A stretch of DNA of 64,000 nt from Arbacia lixula (Eukaryota; Echinodermata; Echinoidea; Arbacioida; Arbaciidae), in assembly GCA_963669155.1 (NCBI GenBank), contig OZ022576.1, forward strand, positions 13,082,942 to 13,146,941, given 5' to 3'. A program made the translations under genes and the position numbers. Positions within the stretch are counted from its first letter, which is position 1. The number at the start of each line of letters is the position of its first letter. Shown piece by piece: positions 52,336 to 64,000 of this stretch. The notes beneath the pieces are model-generated. The model made no database searches. It was not told the DNA's origin and saw only the letters and a list, made by a program, of their open reading frames with translations.

Positions 52336-55103
52336 AGAAAATAATGTAAGGTTTCCAGCTTGGAAAATGGTTATGAAACATGAAACCATTAAAGACACAT
52401 CATTCGAAAAGCGAGCTTTATTGAACAAATAGGGATTACAAGACAATCTGGAGTGAAAATAAACATGTTGTTTATAACATACTTGGAAAGAATAATAATG
52501 TTTTGTCTAAATTTGAATATTATCTCAAGATGAATTAAGATGATGTACAGCCAAATAGTAGTTGTGTTTCACGGTACGTTGATTAAGAGTCGTTAAAAAA
52601 ACTGTAATTGTTTTAATGGAGTACGTTTTGATATGCAAGGACGTATAAATCTTGTAAAAAGTGAGATTTCCCACTTGTTCACATAGCGTTCAGAGAGCAT
52701 ACCACATTATTCGGGAAATGTAAAGTGTCTCCCCTGTATTAAACTTTTTAAAGCAAGGATTATTTTACAGAGGGATATCCAACCCCAGGAGACGATGATT
52801 GTTTCCGCGACCCAACAGTCTACCTGGATGTTACAATACAACAGATTCTAAAATATGCATACATTAACATTGTCGTTGATGCACTGGTAGTTTACCATAT
52901 ACTATTTGTAATGTAATTTGTAAAACTTAATGGGACACGCACATATGAATTTGTGTAATGTTCTGAACATGAATACGAGTTACTACGCGAGGCTGCGTAT
53001 TACATATGGTACTAATCTAAATATAGATCATATTGACATCCAAACTGGTGTCTATGCCATACGTGTGTTAACCCTTTGTGTGTCACACGAGCATTTCGGC
53101 ACCAGCAATACTAAGGAGCAGTTTGTCCGCCATAGGTTAAAGTAAAATCAAGGTAGAATGAGGCAGTACAGGAACTGCACATGGACAAGCTTCACCTGAG
53201 GATGATGTACAAATGAGGCACTGAAATTTGATTTGGTACATTCCACCTTGCTTGCCCAGTGAGCACAAGTAGATAACATTTGTAAAGGGCACCGCAGTCG
53301 ACACGGCCTGACCAATAAATTGCGCGACTCTGTGACTGGATGATTCTTAGGATCCGGTCACTGACTCTCCAGTCGAAGGCTCTTACGACTGCGCAATCGT
53401 GGCAATTTCTTGTCGTCTGCGGCGACCGTAAAGACGGGATGTCCCTTTTGAAGGTCAAAGCAAATACAATTCGCTTGAAGAAGATACTGTATCGAAACTT
53501 CCCTACAAAACAATTGTGGATAAAACAAAAGTGGATAATGACTTGAAGCAAAATTATAGCGATCGCTGGTCTTTGAGGAGGTTTTGGACGGGTCGTCCGA
53601 AGCCTATAGCTTCGAGACCGGAGATCGCTGCGCACCATGACGCGCTCACGTCCGTTCCACGGTGTACTGCGTTCAATGGAAGCAATAATGTAGACCATGG
53701 TCGAAGCGTTTCACTTTTCCTGAAAATGATTGAGAAGCTATTACTCTGAGGTTTCATACACTGCTGATATACTGCTGATTCCTGCCGAGTTTCATGACTT
53801 CTGCAAATGGGACACTCTCTCTTTAAGACAGGGTTGAATGGAACAGTCCATATCTTTCTCAATGGCGTATAGTGGATTAAACGGGGATCTCGCATCGATT
53901 GTTATTCAGGTTTTTCGTTCGACGCCAAATTACCCAAGCGAGAGGTTCGCTGGTCCGACAATGTCTAATGGGCTAGTATCGGGCATTTTCAATAAGAATC
54001 TCCGACACGCTCACCTGGGCCCGCATTCAATGTAGAACCAGCAGAATATGAAGATCGAGACCAGTTCTTTTATTTGAGGTAGGGTTTTAGGTGGTGATGG
54101 AAGTTCGCTATCTGAATATTGATGGTGATTCGTGGAAACTGAGAATTTCTAGGGCACTAGAAAAGTTCTGGTGAAACATCTACGTTGCTTGTATGGAGTA
54201 GTTTTTGCCAAATTGCATTAGATCTCGAATACACGTTAACTGATACACAATACAATATATTGATAGGATACTCCTCCTCTAGGGCACGTCTAATAAATTC
54301 GGAACGTTGCACAATTCGGACTTACGTAAGTAAGGCTGTTTATTATGCACGACCTGGCTCCTTTTTTAACCTTAACATCAATTTCTTCTAAACCAGTTCG
54401 TAAAAAACACGCCCTCATTTCGTGACTGACATTACAATTATGTCATATTCAAAAGTGTTTTATGTGTCATTCGATCCTGCCCACTTCTATAATCCTATTA
54501 CATGTTCACCTCTCTTCCGGGCAGATGCATGGCAATTAGTTTTTGTCAACATTTGATTGAGGACAGCCATCTACTTTGAGCTAATTGAACCACAACTGCC
54601 ATTAGTCTATTTATTCTGATGAAACGTTTTCCTTTTGATTGATATTTCTCATTAACATCGCCTCACTGAACTCCAAGAAGATGGCAGTTTACTTGGACAG
54701 TGCGAGTCAATTTGTTTAGTTGCGTTTTGGCTTTCTTTGACATAATGATTTGCGGGTATGAAGTAATGATATTCCAATATACTGCGCTAACACTATAAGC
54801 TGACATGACCTTCTTATTGCCGTATTTATGTTTTTCTCTTTTCTAGGAGCCGAGGGAATTGAGATGCAATAATCGACCACATAACCTTTTACAAAACTGC
54901 ACACTTTGCAATCATCCACATATATATCATGTCGTTCCCGAAATGTCGCAATGCCACCTAAAAAAGGCACGTAGTGGCAAATTTGGAACGACATATTTTA
55001 AGGGGAATGTCTATACAATATGATTTATGAAATAGCTGTGTAGTTTTGTTTACTTGCGCGTGTACGTCAGAATGACAATTGATACATCGTATCGAAGATC
55101 TCC

Positions 55104-55121
55104 TATTATTATTATTATTAT

Positions 55122-55211
<90 letters not shown>

Positions 55212-55249
55212 CATTATTAATTATTATTGTTGTTATTATTATTATTATC
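55104..55249 (+). repeat. Compound (ATT)n/(AGT)n/(ATT)n tract
   Basis: ATT units, then about 10 AGT units, then ATT units with ATC breaks. Poly-Asn, Ile and Thr frames here are repeat translations. Confidence 0.95.
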
Positions 55250-55798
55250 GAAGTTTTATTGCATAAACATATGCTATTGAGCGAAAATAGAATGTGATAC
55301 GGTTGTTTCAAACAGCATGGACTTTGACTGTAATTACGCCAAAGAAAATCAACTGTAATTGCCAGCAACATCGAAACTGAAAATGTGACATAATTTTGAG
55401 TGTGTTTGTTCTTGTTTGATGGGACATGCGGCGCGCGGTAGAATAGTAATGGACACTCAGTATGACGTAACAATCGATGTGCATTCCGAGCAAACGAGTA
55501 GACTACTAAAATAGGTCTACCACAGCGTGCATCGCAATATTAACTTAGTTTGACGTAGAAAGAGAGCGAATCGCCAAGAAAGTTAAATTCATTATGCGTT
55601 TAATTCAAGTGGCTTTTGCTAGTATCACTTTAGCCGTTCGTGCAAACAACAAGCCTTTTTCGTCTCGCTCCGCATTTAAACATGTTTTGTGTTTTCTTTT
55701 CAGCTCTGATCGCAAGCAAATATCATCCCTCGAATAAAAATAACATCTATCTTACGGAATTAAGGGGATTCGGTATTCGGGTGTACAAACACTAATGG

Positions 55799-55846
55799 GA
55801 GAGAGGGGGTGGAGAGGGGGTGGAGAGGGGGTGGAAAAGGGAGGGG
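55799..55846 (+). repeat. G-rich minisatellite
   Basis: Three units of GAGAGGGGGTG(GA) plus a related fourth; four runs of at least four G. Confidence 0.85.
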
Positions 55847-56466
55847 GTATATAATTTACGGAGAGGGATGGAATGAGAGAGAGAAAGGGGGAAAGAGGGG
55901 GAGGAAACGATACGGCACGACATGGAAGGGGGGAAGAATTTTTAGTAATAGCTACAAAAGAGCAAAGCAACTATACAGCCCCTATTCATATGTTGCACCG
56001 ACCCTCCCCCTCCCCTCTCTTTGTCCTACACTCCTCCAATGGCCACCCCACCGCTACCCCTCTTCCAATCCCTCCAGCTGGCTAACCTTTGTATATAGAC
56101 GGTAGCGCCTTGAGTCTGCCGTAGTATTTGTCAACTTTGTTTTAATCGTATTTAAATTGGAAAAGGAATGTTATTTTGACGTCAAATCGTCTTCAAAACG
56201 TCATCCGTACAAGGCCACCCCCCCCCTCCCCACACCGTCCCCCTGCCACCCCCTCCCTCCTATCCTCGTTCTCCCCCCTTCGTCGACTCCCTCTTTTCCG
56301 TACACATGCTGCCTTGGTTATCAGCGACGTAATTCTTTGACTGGATGTGCAAAGGGAACTGAGAGGAGGTACGCGGAGGTATGTCTGCGGTCTAGAACCC
56401 AAGCGGGGTTCCTCCAACTCAAAACTATTGTCAACTTTCCAACCCTGGAAATTTCACCAATGTACC

Positions 56467-56496
56467 TCTCTTTCTTTCTTTCTTTTTTTTTCTCTC

Positions 56497-56557
<61 letters not shown>

Positions 56558-56560
56558 TCT
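56467..56560 (+). repeat. (CTTT)n and (CT)n tract
   Basis: CTTT units and a T run, then about 24 CT units; an A-run follows at about 56615-56630. Confidence 0.9.
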
Positions 56561-57782
56561 CTTGCTTTCTCTCTGTTCCTCCCAGTTTCTTTCCCAGGTA
56601 AAACTCATCCACGCAAAAAAAAAAAAAAAAATAGCAGGAGAGCACAGGTAGGTAATTTTCAAGGAATGCAATTTGAGATGATTGGAGGGATTTCTGTGTT
56701 TTTTCCCTTCTCTTTTACAATCTTGGACCCCTCGTTGAAAACCAACTCGAAGATTCTACCATCCAACAGGGTAAATATTGGTGAGAAAATCGTGGTTTAG
56801 GGAGGGGGTCAGGAAATGGAAGGTGGAGGGGGGCAAGACAGTGGCCTAATAAGTGTGTTGACCTTACAGGGCAACCGGCCTTGACAGTCTGACGTTAACG
56901 AGATAACCTGGGATGTTTCGGGGTGCTCAAAATCAGTAACCTTCACCATTGCGTGCCTGCCTCATCTGGTATCATATAGCCTACCTGTAAGTTTGAAGGG
57001 TATTTCTGACGGGTTTAACCGGCTCTATACAGAAATTCCGAGTCGGAACACCTCTCTGGATTCACTATACTGCTCTCACGAACTTGGAATAATAACGCCA
57101 ATTTTACACCGACGCAAACAACGATGCAGAGGCATTTAACGCGACATAAACGCCACTAGTCCTAAGTAATCTGGTTATTCGCTGGTCTACAGATTGAGAC
57201 ATACGGCATGATCATGCTCGAAACAAGCGAATAGAATCAGAGTGTGTTTTTTTTTTTCATGACCCGCGTTCACATTCACTCGTGAGCGATTAAACTATAC
57301 TTGTTCAGCTCATCTATCAGTTAATGGTATTGCACTTGGACGACAGGTGTCGGTACCCCTTTAAGAAAACGACCATTCTTGAATGTGCCATTACCAAGTA
57401 TTTATTCATATGAAAGACATCTCAGGGAAGTCGTTCGCTAATATTGAATGAACAAGAGGTGAAATTTTATAGATCTCCAGAGATGGTCTTGAACCTCCTA
57501 ATCCCCTGTTGTTAAACGAAGGTTCTGGTATTTACCACACGCGCTGTCGCCAATCAACAGCCGTTGCCCTTATCCTACTAGAAATCAATCAATCGTATAT
57601 TAATAATGCAATAACAAGTCGTGGAGGTGAAGCCTTTTTTAATCACAATGTATCAGATTTCGAGGAACTTGAGACTTAAATTTTTAATGAGAATAAAGTG
57701 GAATGGGTTTTCACCATATAGACTTACATCAAGATAACGATGATTATTTTGAGCAATGGTAAACAACGTAAGAAATACTTGA

Positions 57783-57856
57783 ACACACAAAACAACACAT
57801 AAACACACACCCAAACACACACACACACACATACACACACTTACACATACAAAACA

Positions 57857-57916
<60 letters not shown>
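57783..57916 (+). repeat. (CA)n microsatellite
   Basis: Interrupted then pure CA run of about 30 units. Confidence 0.95.
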
Positions 57917-57922
<6 letters not shown>

Positions 57923-59458
57923 CGTAATGTATTATCATGGAAGGAAAAGGCGTGACCTTATAGCTTTGTAACGTGCTTTTTTTTTAACAGTTACATCATT
58001 CTATTACGCGTATTACTAGAGAGGTATAAAGGAAGCTGGTATGATACTACCATCTGAGATGTACCGTTTACACACTGTAAGTGGTATTAGACCCATTGTC
58101 TACAGCTGTTGCCAACACATGGGGATAGTTCACCTCGATATTTGAGAGCTATACCGTATAATGAATCCTGAATCGTGGCACACTTGCCGAGTTTCCGTCA
58201 CATATTTATATCTTCGAGTCACGTGTGTGGTGTGGGACATCATCTAACTCGAGCGACCTTATTTTCCTCTATTCCATGTTGCATGGAGAGCAGTAATATA
58301 CACAAATCCAATATATTGTGCTGTCTGACCCGAAAAGGAGTGAACCGGGATGGCGGCTAAACATTTACATACAGTATAAAGTTGTCTGCGCCCTTTTTTA
58401 ACCTCCGTATTTCAAGATGTTCAACTGTTATTTAAAGCATGAAATATAAAAGTATCTCTAGATTTGAAGGAAGAAACAAGCAATCATATCTCAAGAAAGA
58501 CTAAGATATTCTATATGATATTGCGTAAGATAACATTTTGATCCAATTTTAATCTAATGACACTTTATGTTGTCGATGTGTACAGAATGTTGCAGAATTT
58601 GTTGATACATGTTACTTTTTACGGATATCTTGCTGTTCCTGTCCTGTTTTTATGATATTGTTTTCAATTGTTGTAGATGAAGTTTTATTATTGATTATGT
58701 ATGTCTGACGTTGATTAGCGTTACTAGATCACAGACTTCATTTGTTAATCGTTAAATTTTGTTTGTGACTTAGATATTTCAGCATGTTCAGTGAGGCTAC
58801 TTTACTCATATTAGTATAGATACGTTCATGCATTTTGTTAGGATTTGTTTTTGTAGATATACCTCGTGAAAACGGAATCTTTTTATTCTACTATTGATAT
58901 TCTCTTTAACGAATTGCTAGAAGTAATATAAGAATCTATCAAAATTCATGTTCCAAGTGGAAAAAGATATGAACATGATCTCTACGATAATACTAATATC
59001 ATTTCCAAAAGTATATCATTATGCAGAACATATCTGTGCAGGCCGTAAAACGGAAGCACTCACGAGTCAAGATTATTGGATTACTTATGTATTAACATTT
59101 AGATTTTAAAAAAAATCACATTATATCCTCTTGTAGGTACCTGTGTTATAAGAAGGTTAGACAGAATGTATACCACGCTCCACATCATTGTCGCTCACAA
59201 AAATGCACCGATCTCTTTCGTAACAAACATCTTTAGAATGCTTTTAACTTTGACCTTTCGGGTGTCCATGCAGTAAATGTATATAAACGACATTCCGTAA
59301 GCTTGTGTGCGGAGCTGGGATTAGAAAGTTAAGAGACAAAATGCGTAAGTCACATGTAGGGGAATGAAGGGTTAGCTATTTATTTAGTCCAAAGCGAGGG
59401 GCAAATAAGAGACGAATTTGCGGAAGAATGGATTCATGTGGGTAGGTGGGTGCAGGCT

Positions 59459-59478
59459 GGGTGGGTGGGTGGGTGGGT
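59459..59478 (+). repeat. (GGGT)5, G-quadruplex candidate
   Basis: Five GGG runs separated by single T, an ideal parallel quadruplex pattern, with two further GG/GGG runs just upstream. Confidence 0.85.
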
Positions 59479-60065
59479 GCGGAGTGTGTTGGTGAATGTC
59501 CGCTGGAGTCTGGCGAGCTTCAGACACGTCCGTTACCAGAGTGATGGCTTTACAACAATGGCTGACCGATTAGACATACTGTACATACATGTGTATGTTT
59601 GGGGTGGGTGCGGCGTGGGCTGAAGTCCTGTACTTACTTTGTATCCCACTTTCTTATATGCCACATGTGACTTTATTCCCATGTAATACAAACAATCCCC
59701 ATAAAGCAGCACTTTATCAGACATACAACATGCGCAGAGGATTAAGGACTAACGAAAATGGTCAGGCCTAGGCGATGAACTAACCATTGTATACGGACAC
59801 GTGTATAGGCGTATACTAGTAGTTCGTAGAATCGACAATAATGGAGCTAAGTTGAGACATGTGGAACACAGACACATTTAGATGGTGTGTCACGTTAGAT
59901 TTATACATTTATTTTCGTTGGAATCGATAGTATTCAAAAATGGGGAGATGGGTAAAAAGGAAATGGCAATATGCAAATTTTAAGAGGGAACAATGACGGC
60001 CCTCCCCCGCACCCCTCTCCCACCCCCTCATTCTTGGCAGTACTATGACTTTCCTTCACTTATGT

Positions 60066-60099
60066 GGGTGTGTGTGTGTGGGGGGGGGGGGGGGGGGCT
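60066..60099 (+). repeat. (GT)n then poly-G
   Basis: Short GT run then a G run of about 17; a poly-C tract follows at about 60173-60190. Confidence 0.9.
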
Positions 60100-62036
60100 T
60101 GGACTGGTATTCTATTGTGCCGTGTGATGCGTGTTTGCCTATGTGCGGGTTGGTGTCTCGCCGCCACCCCGCACCCCCCCCCCCCCCCCACCCCACCCCC
60201 CTTCCCGCCCTCTCTTTTCTTTTTCTTGTTATCTCCCTCTCGTTCCCTCTATTTCTGCCCCACCGCCCTCCAAAAGCACACGCGCGCACCTCACACGAAC
60301 ACACGCGCGCGCGGACAACTTACTTATATATACAGGGCTTATTTGGTAATGTTTCGCTATGTTTTCCTCGTGAAATGACAAACTCAACGTAGGAATATCA
60401 CGCCGTAGTGAACATCAACCACTCGTGTTTACGTCTGTTAAGTGGCCTTGTTGCACACTAATCACTATTTACATCCAACATGACCAATATACATGTATTA
60501 TGATTAGTTTATCCTCGTTGACGTCATGTTCTACAATGTTCATGGCGGTAATTGCGAAATTTACGGACCGGTAAATTCCTCGGCGTCACTCCACCGCGCA
60601 TTCGTACTTTCTTGAACAACATTTTGTTTTGCGAGATGCTCTATTTTGAGTCGAAGCTTCCCTTGTGCAGGGTATATTGTAGGCCTCCACCTGTCCAGTT
60701 GAATTGTGGCAAGACAAATATTTTTCTCCCTGAGAGTCACCCCTCGATATCCAACGTCACAAATCTTCTGAAAGTTCGCGGATTTTTGGGAACTTGGGGA
60801 CGTCGTCTTGACTCGCTATTTCACTATATTTCATAGATATTTTTGTACCGTATTGACCTTGAAATACCAAACCCGCGCGACACAGCTCTAATGTAGCTAA
60901 TCGGGGAGTTTCTTCTAAACGTCATGACCATGAGTGGGCTGTATCAGACGAAATCCATAAGCTTATGAAACTATCCAACATTATCTAAACATTGCCAAGG
61001 AATAATGTTTATTTTGAGAAATTTCGAAAGTACAGTGGTTTGTTATGTTAGCCGTTTCACACCGCATCACATCTTATAGCTGATGGCTTCCGCAGACAAT
61101 GATCAAGAGCTGACTCAGTCATCGTAGTCATATATTGAACAAAAACAGGGACATTGGAGATATCCGTTTACAAGGGTTCCGAAAGATAACAAAAACAAGG
61201 CCATTCCTCAACAATTACTATACGCTGATAAATTAATTTAAAGGTAGTATATCGTTTTTGCAGGCCTGAACTACAAATGCCGTATTTACATCACATTAAT
61301 AAATACTATTTAGGAAATAGTAAAACTTTCCGTAACACCATGTGGTTGTATTCTTTCGGATAATTGGCCCACTTATGGGGTGAAGAAAGGAAAGAAAGGT
61401 GCAAAGTGAAAGAAGGAGAGGTGAATTTTTATATTTTATAACACTTACACAAGACTATTTTTAGCTTTAGTTTTCGGTGTTTTAAACCGAAAATAAATGG
61501 GATGGAATGGAGGTAGAAGAAGAGGGTGGGTGTTGATTAGAGTTGTGAACTATCACAAAGTAGTGATAAAGAGAAACGAAAGAAAAGGAAACGAGAAAAG
61601 TGTAGAAAAGTTATAGTTAAAGTTACATCACATTGTTTAGGGGAAGATGGTCATTGAGAACACCCTTAGGATATCCGCCTTCGAAGGTATATAATGGGTT
61701 TATATTGAAATTTAATAAAGAGTTTTGGTCGTGTCGTTTAAAATTTAGTCTAGCACCTGCAGGCCCATTGCACTTACAAAATTGGTTTGAGCATCACAGT
61801 CTAAACGAAACAATCCTCAATATCATTTTAATGCTGCTAGCAAGCACAATTATGATTTGTTTTTGGTAAGATATGAATATGTAGACAAATGGAAGATTAC
61901 ACGGACAAATCTATCTTCACTTTACACTAAACAGGCAGTACAGACTGAGGGGTAAACAAGTGTATACTTTCTTCTGTATTTGAATTCTGTGTCACCATTA
62001 AGTTTCATATTTCACAAACTAGCCTACTATGGTACA

Positions 62037-62406
62037 TTAAAGGGCATGTACTGTACTGGGAAGGCAAAAAAGCCTTCAAAATGTAATTGTTAGCAATCTC
62101 CTTATCAATGGTCTTAAATTCATGTATTGTCCATTTTAGAAGCTTGTTGGAAGTTATTTGCCCTCAAATGATCCACATTTGGAGTAATGAATGATTAATA
62201 ATTAAATTCTCAAAATGTTCGGGCCGTACATTTTGAGGATTTGTGATTTCACCACTCATTCCAAATGTAGATCACTTGAGGGCAAATAACTTTCAGGAAG
62301 CTTCTAAAATGGACAATAAATGAATATAAGACCATTGGTAACAAGATTGCTAACAATTACCTTTAGAAGGCTTTTTTGCCTTCCCAGTACAGTATATGCC
62401 GTTTAA
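62037..62406. mobile_element. TTAA-flanked fold-back MITE (piggyBac-type), 362 bp
   Basis: The element 62041-62402 is almost entirely an inverted repeat. Its ends are AGGGCATGTACTGTACTGGG and, read inward from the right, ACGGCATATACTGTACTGGG. The arms match to a small central loop at about 62222. It is flanked on both sides by TTAA (62037-62040 and 62403-62406), the target duplication of piggyBac-superfamily transposons. No transposase is encoded. The TIRs plus exact TTAA flanks make this a well-supported non-autonomous element. Confidence 0.8.
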
Positions 62407-62470
62407 GTACTTGTAGTTCATGCAATAAGTTAATGATTCTAATTTATCTGTAAAAGGGATATGCGCTATG

Positions 62471-62497
62471 AATCAGGGAAACATTGTTTCCCTGATT
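62471..62497. repeat. Perfect 13-bp hairpin
   Basis: AATCAGGGAAACA (62471-62483), one T, then its exact reverse complement (62485-62497). It lies 65 bp right of the TTAA-flanked MITE. Possibly a footprint or a hairpin-forming site; function unknown. Confidence 0.6.
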
Positions 62498-62499
62498 TT

Positions 62500-64000
62500 C
62501 CTGACCCGTATCAATGGCGTTGTGCATGCTGTTAGTTACATCGTAGTTGCCAGCGAACGATATTCCATGGTTGGTAGCTTCCAATTACATGAAATCACTT
62601 GTAAAGATGTCAGACGCATCTCAAGTTTAATAACCTTCTTTGGTGCCAAACAAACTGCCGTGCTATTGGATACATGTTAGTAATCGTGAATAACTTGGGC
62701 AAAATATATGACAGAACCATGCAAAGATGACACCATGACAACACATTCATGAAAAAAAAGGAGAACATTGTGGAGAGTAAAGAGTTCTCCCTGTTTAATG
62801 TCAGGCAATTGGTGAGCACATGATTATTGGCCGCGCTTCAAACTTCCAATTGGTTTACAGTACAAGTGACCGCCGACCGAGCGGCTAATAATACTTCGGA
62901 ATATCATATTTCGCTGGCCTGGATCGCTGCGTTCTCATCGGGAATCCACGAAAATAGTCAGTCAAGTTTGTGTTTTGACAAAACCGCCTCGTAATCCCAA
63001 CAATTGGCTCAGAAATGGGAGATGTTGACATGCAAGCCCGTGCGCGGGCCAGACCCGACCCGACCCGGCCGAGTGGTCCCTCGGCTCCCGCTCGGCAGTA
63101 GCGCCTCGACAAATAAATCATCCGCATTCGGTCTTCAGGAATGCCTCGTAAATCGACATTCAATCTTCCCATCAGTCAGTCATATTATGCCCATATTTGG
63201 GCATAGAATGTTACAGGTTGTTTTGTTGTTTCTGTTTTACATGTCGAACAGAGACCTTTCAATGACTGCTATAAAGAAACGAAAGAAGAAAGCATTTGAT
63301 TTGTCTTCCCCATTTTCGTTTTTTTTTTTTTTTTATTACGAGCGAGTTGTCTGAGCAGGGCTGTACATCGTGACAACCATGACAATGAGCTTTTTTCTTC
63401 TCTCCCTTCGTGAATTCGCATCAACGCCGTGGAACGTTTGTGGTTTGACACTGAATCTTTGGAGAGGGTTTAGGGACAAGTCACGGCTTAGAGGAGAAAG
63501 GGGGAAGGGAAACATGGGTTTTATGGGAACCTCTACAATTTCCGGGCCCTTCCTTGCGGTCTAAAAGGCCAAGGGCAAGAATCCTCATCTTTCGCCGCAA
63601 ACCCTTATCTGGCCATTCCCGTCTGAAGAAATCCCATAAAGCAGTCGTGAATCATGCCATACAAATTGTGTATACACTGTGAAAATATTTTTAAAAAACA
63701 AGCAAGCGGCGGTTACTTCAATTGTTAAGACTTCCAACCAGAAATTTACCATTTTTTTCTTAAAAATCCGGATTAGCAGGTGTAGAGGACTTAGTTTATC
63801 AAAGACCCAATTTAATTGTATTCGCTCGGTGCGCTTGCATGATCTTGTAAACATTATATTGTGAAGTACATGGTGAAAATATGTAAAGATATTGAGATAT
63901 ATGACCATGTGTATTTTTGCTTTTATCGGGTTCCTTATATCAAGTTTTGCGTGTCATCATAGGTTAATGACTTCCGTATTTTGGTCACTCAATATTTTCC
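62500..64000. other. Non-coding flank with a short GC/CpG-rich patch
   Basis: A CpG-rich patch at about 63035-63110 includes repeated GACCC units and CGGCTCCC-type sequence. Open frames on both strands across it have biased composition and no family match. A T-run lies at 63317-63335. Nothing else recognised. Confidence 0.45.

Larger units (their letters stand above)
52350..62036. other. Gene-poor AT-rich region
   Basis: No supported gene. The long minus-strand frame 53698-53192 and overlapping plus-strand frames around 53340-53740 are in slightly GC-richer DNA but match nothing I recognise. 58380-59160 is low-complexity AT-rich DNA. Microsatellites and G-rich tracts are listed separately. 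Confidence 0.55.

Noticed and set aside
53192..53895. 168-residue minus-strand frame with overlapping plus-strand frames
   Set aside because: No recognisable domain, both strands open, no splice context; at most an unrecognised repeat remnant.

Overview
This is a stretch of animal nuclear genome, not bacterial. It is AT-rich and mostly non-coding. It is packed with microsatellites ((GA)n, (CA)n, (ATT)n, poly-C), has spliceosomal splice sites, and carries decayed LINE, SINE, MITE and Penelope-like pieces. CpG is not strongly depleted. The repeat types and a Dickkopf-type secreted factor suggest a marine invertebrate deuterostome, with an echinoderm (sea urchin-like) as the best guess. That assignment is inference.

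Only one gene can be read with confidence. It lies on the minus strand and has two coding exons, at 40268-40008 and 24151-23927, separated by an intron of about 15.9 kb. Both splice sites are strong and in the same phase (0/0). The 161-residue product has a signal peptide, an acidic propeptide ending in Lys-Arg, and a mature region of about 78 residues. Its ten cysteines follow the spacing of the C-terminal (Cys-2, colipase-fold) domain of Dickkopf proteins. No Cys-1 domain is encoded in either exon. A possible promoter lies upstream (about 40700-41110), and a GC/CpG-rich island and a perfect 437-bp tandem duplication lie inside the intron.

Layout. 1-3338: AT-rich non-coding DNA with a hammerhead-like ribozyme motif (1819-1863) followed by Penelope-like sequence. 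3339-3464: possible last coding exon of an unidentified plus-strand gene. 3465-23926: gene-free, with many microsatellites and two inverted copies of a 131-bp dispersed repeat. 23927-40268: the Dickkopf-like gene. 40269-49000: its upstream region, then (GA)n, (CT)n, (CA)n and (CTC)n tracts and a 95-bp fold-back repeat. 49000-52350: a cluster of mobile-element remains: a tRNA-like SINE fragment, a dead RTE-like LINE with a nested insertion, a 670-bp fold-back element and a second tRNA-like SINE. 52350-64000: gene-poor, with microsatellites, G-quadruplex candidates and a clean 362-bp TTAA-flanked fold-back MITE. Most other open frames are short, repeat-coded or without family resemblance, and I treat them as chance.
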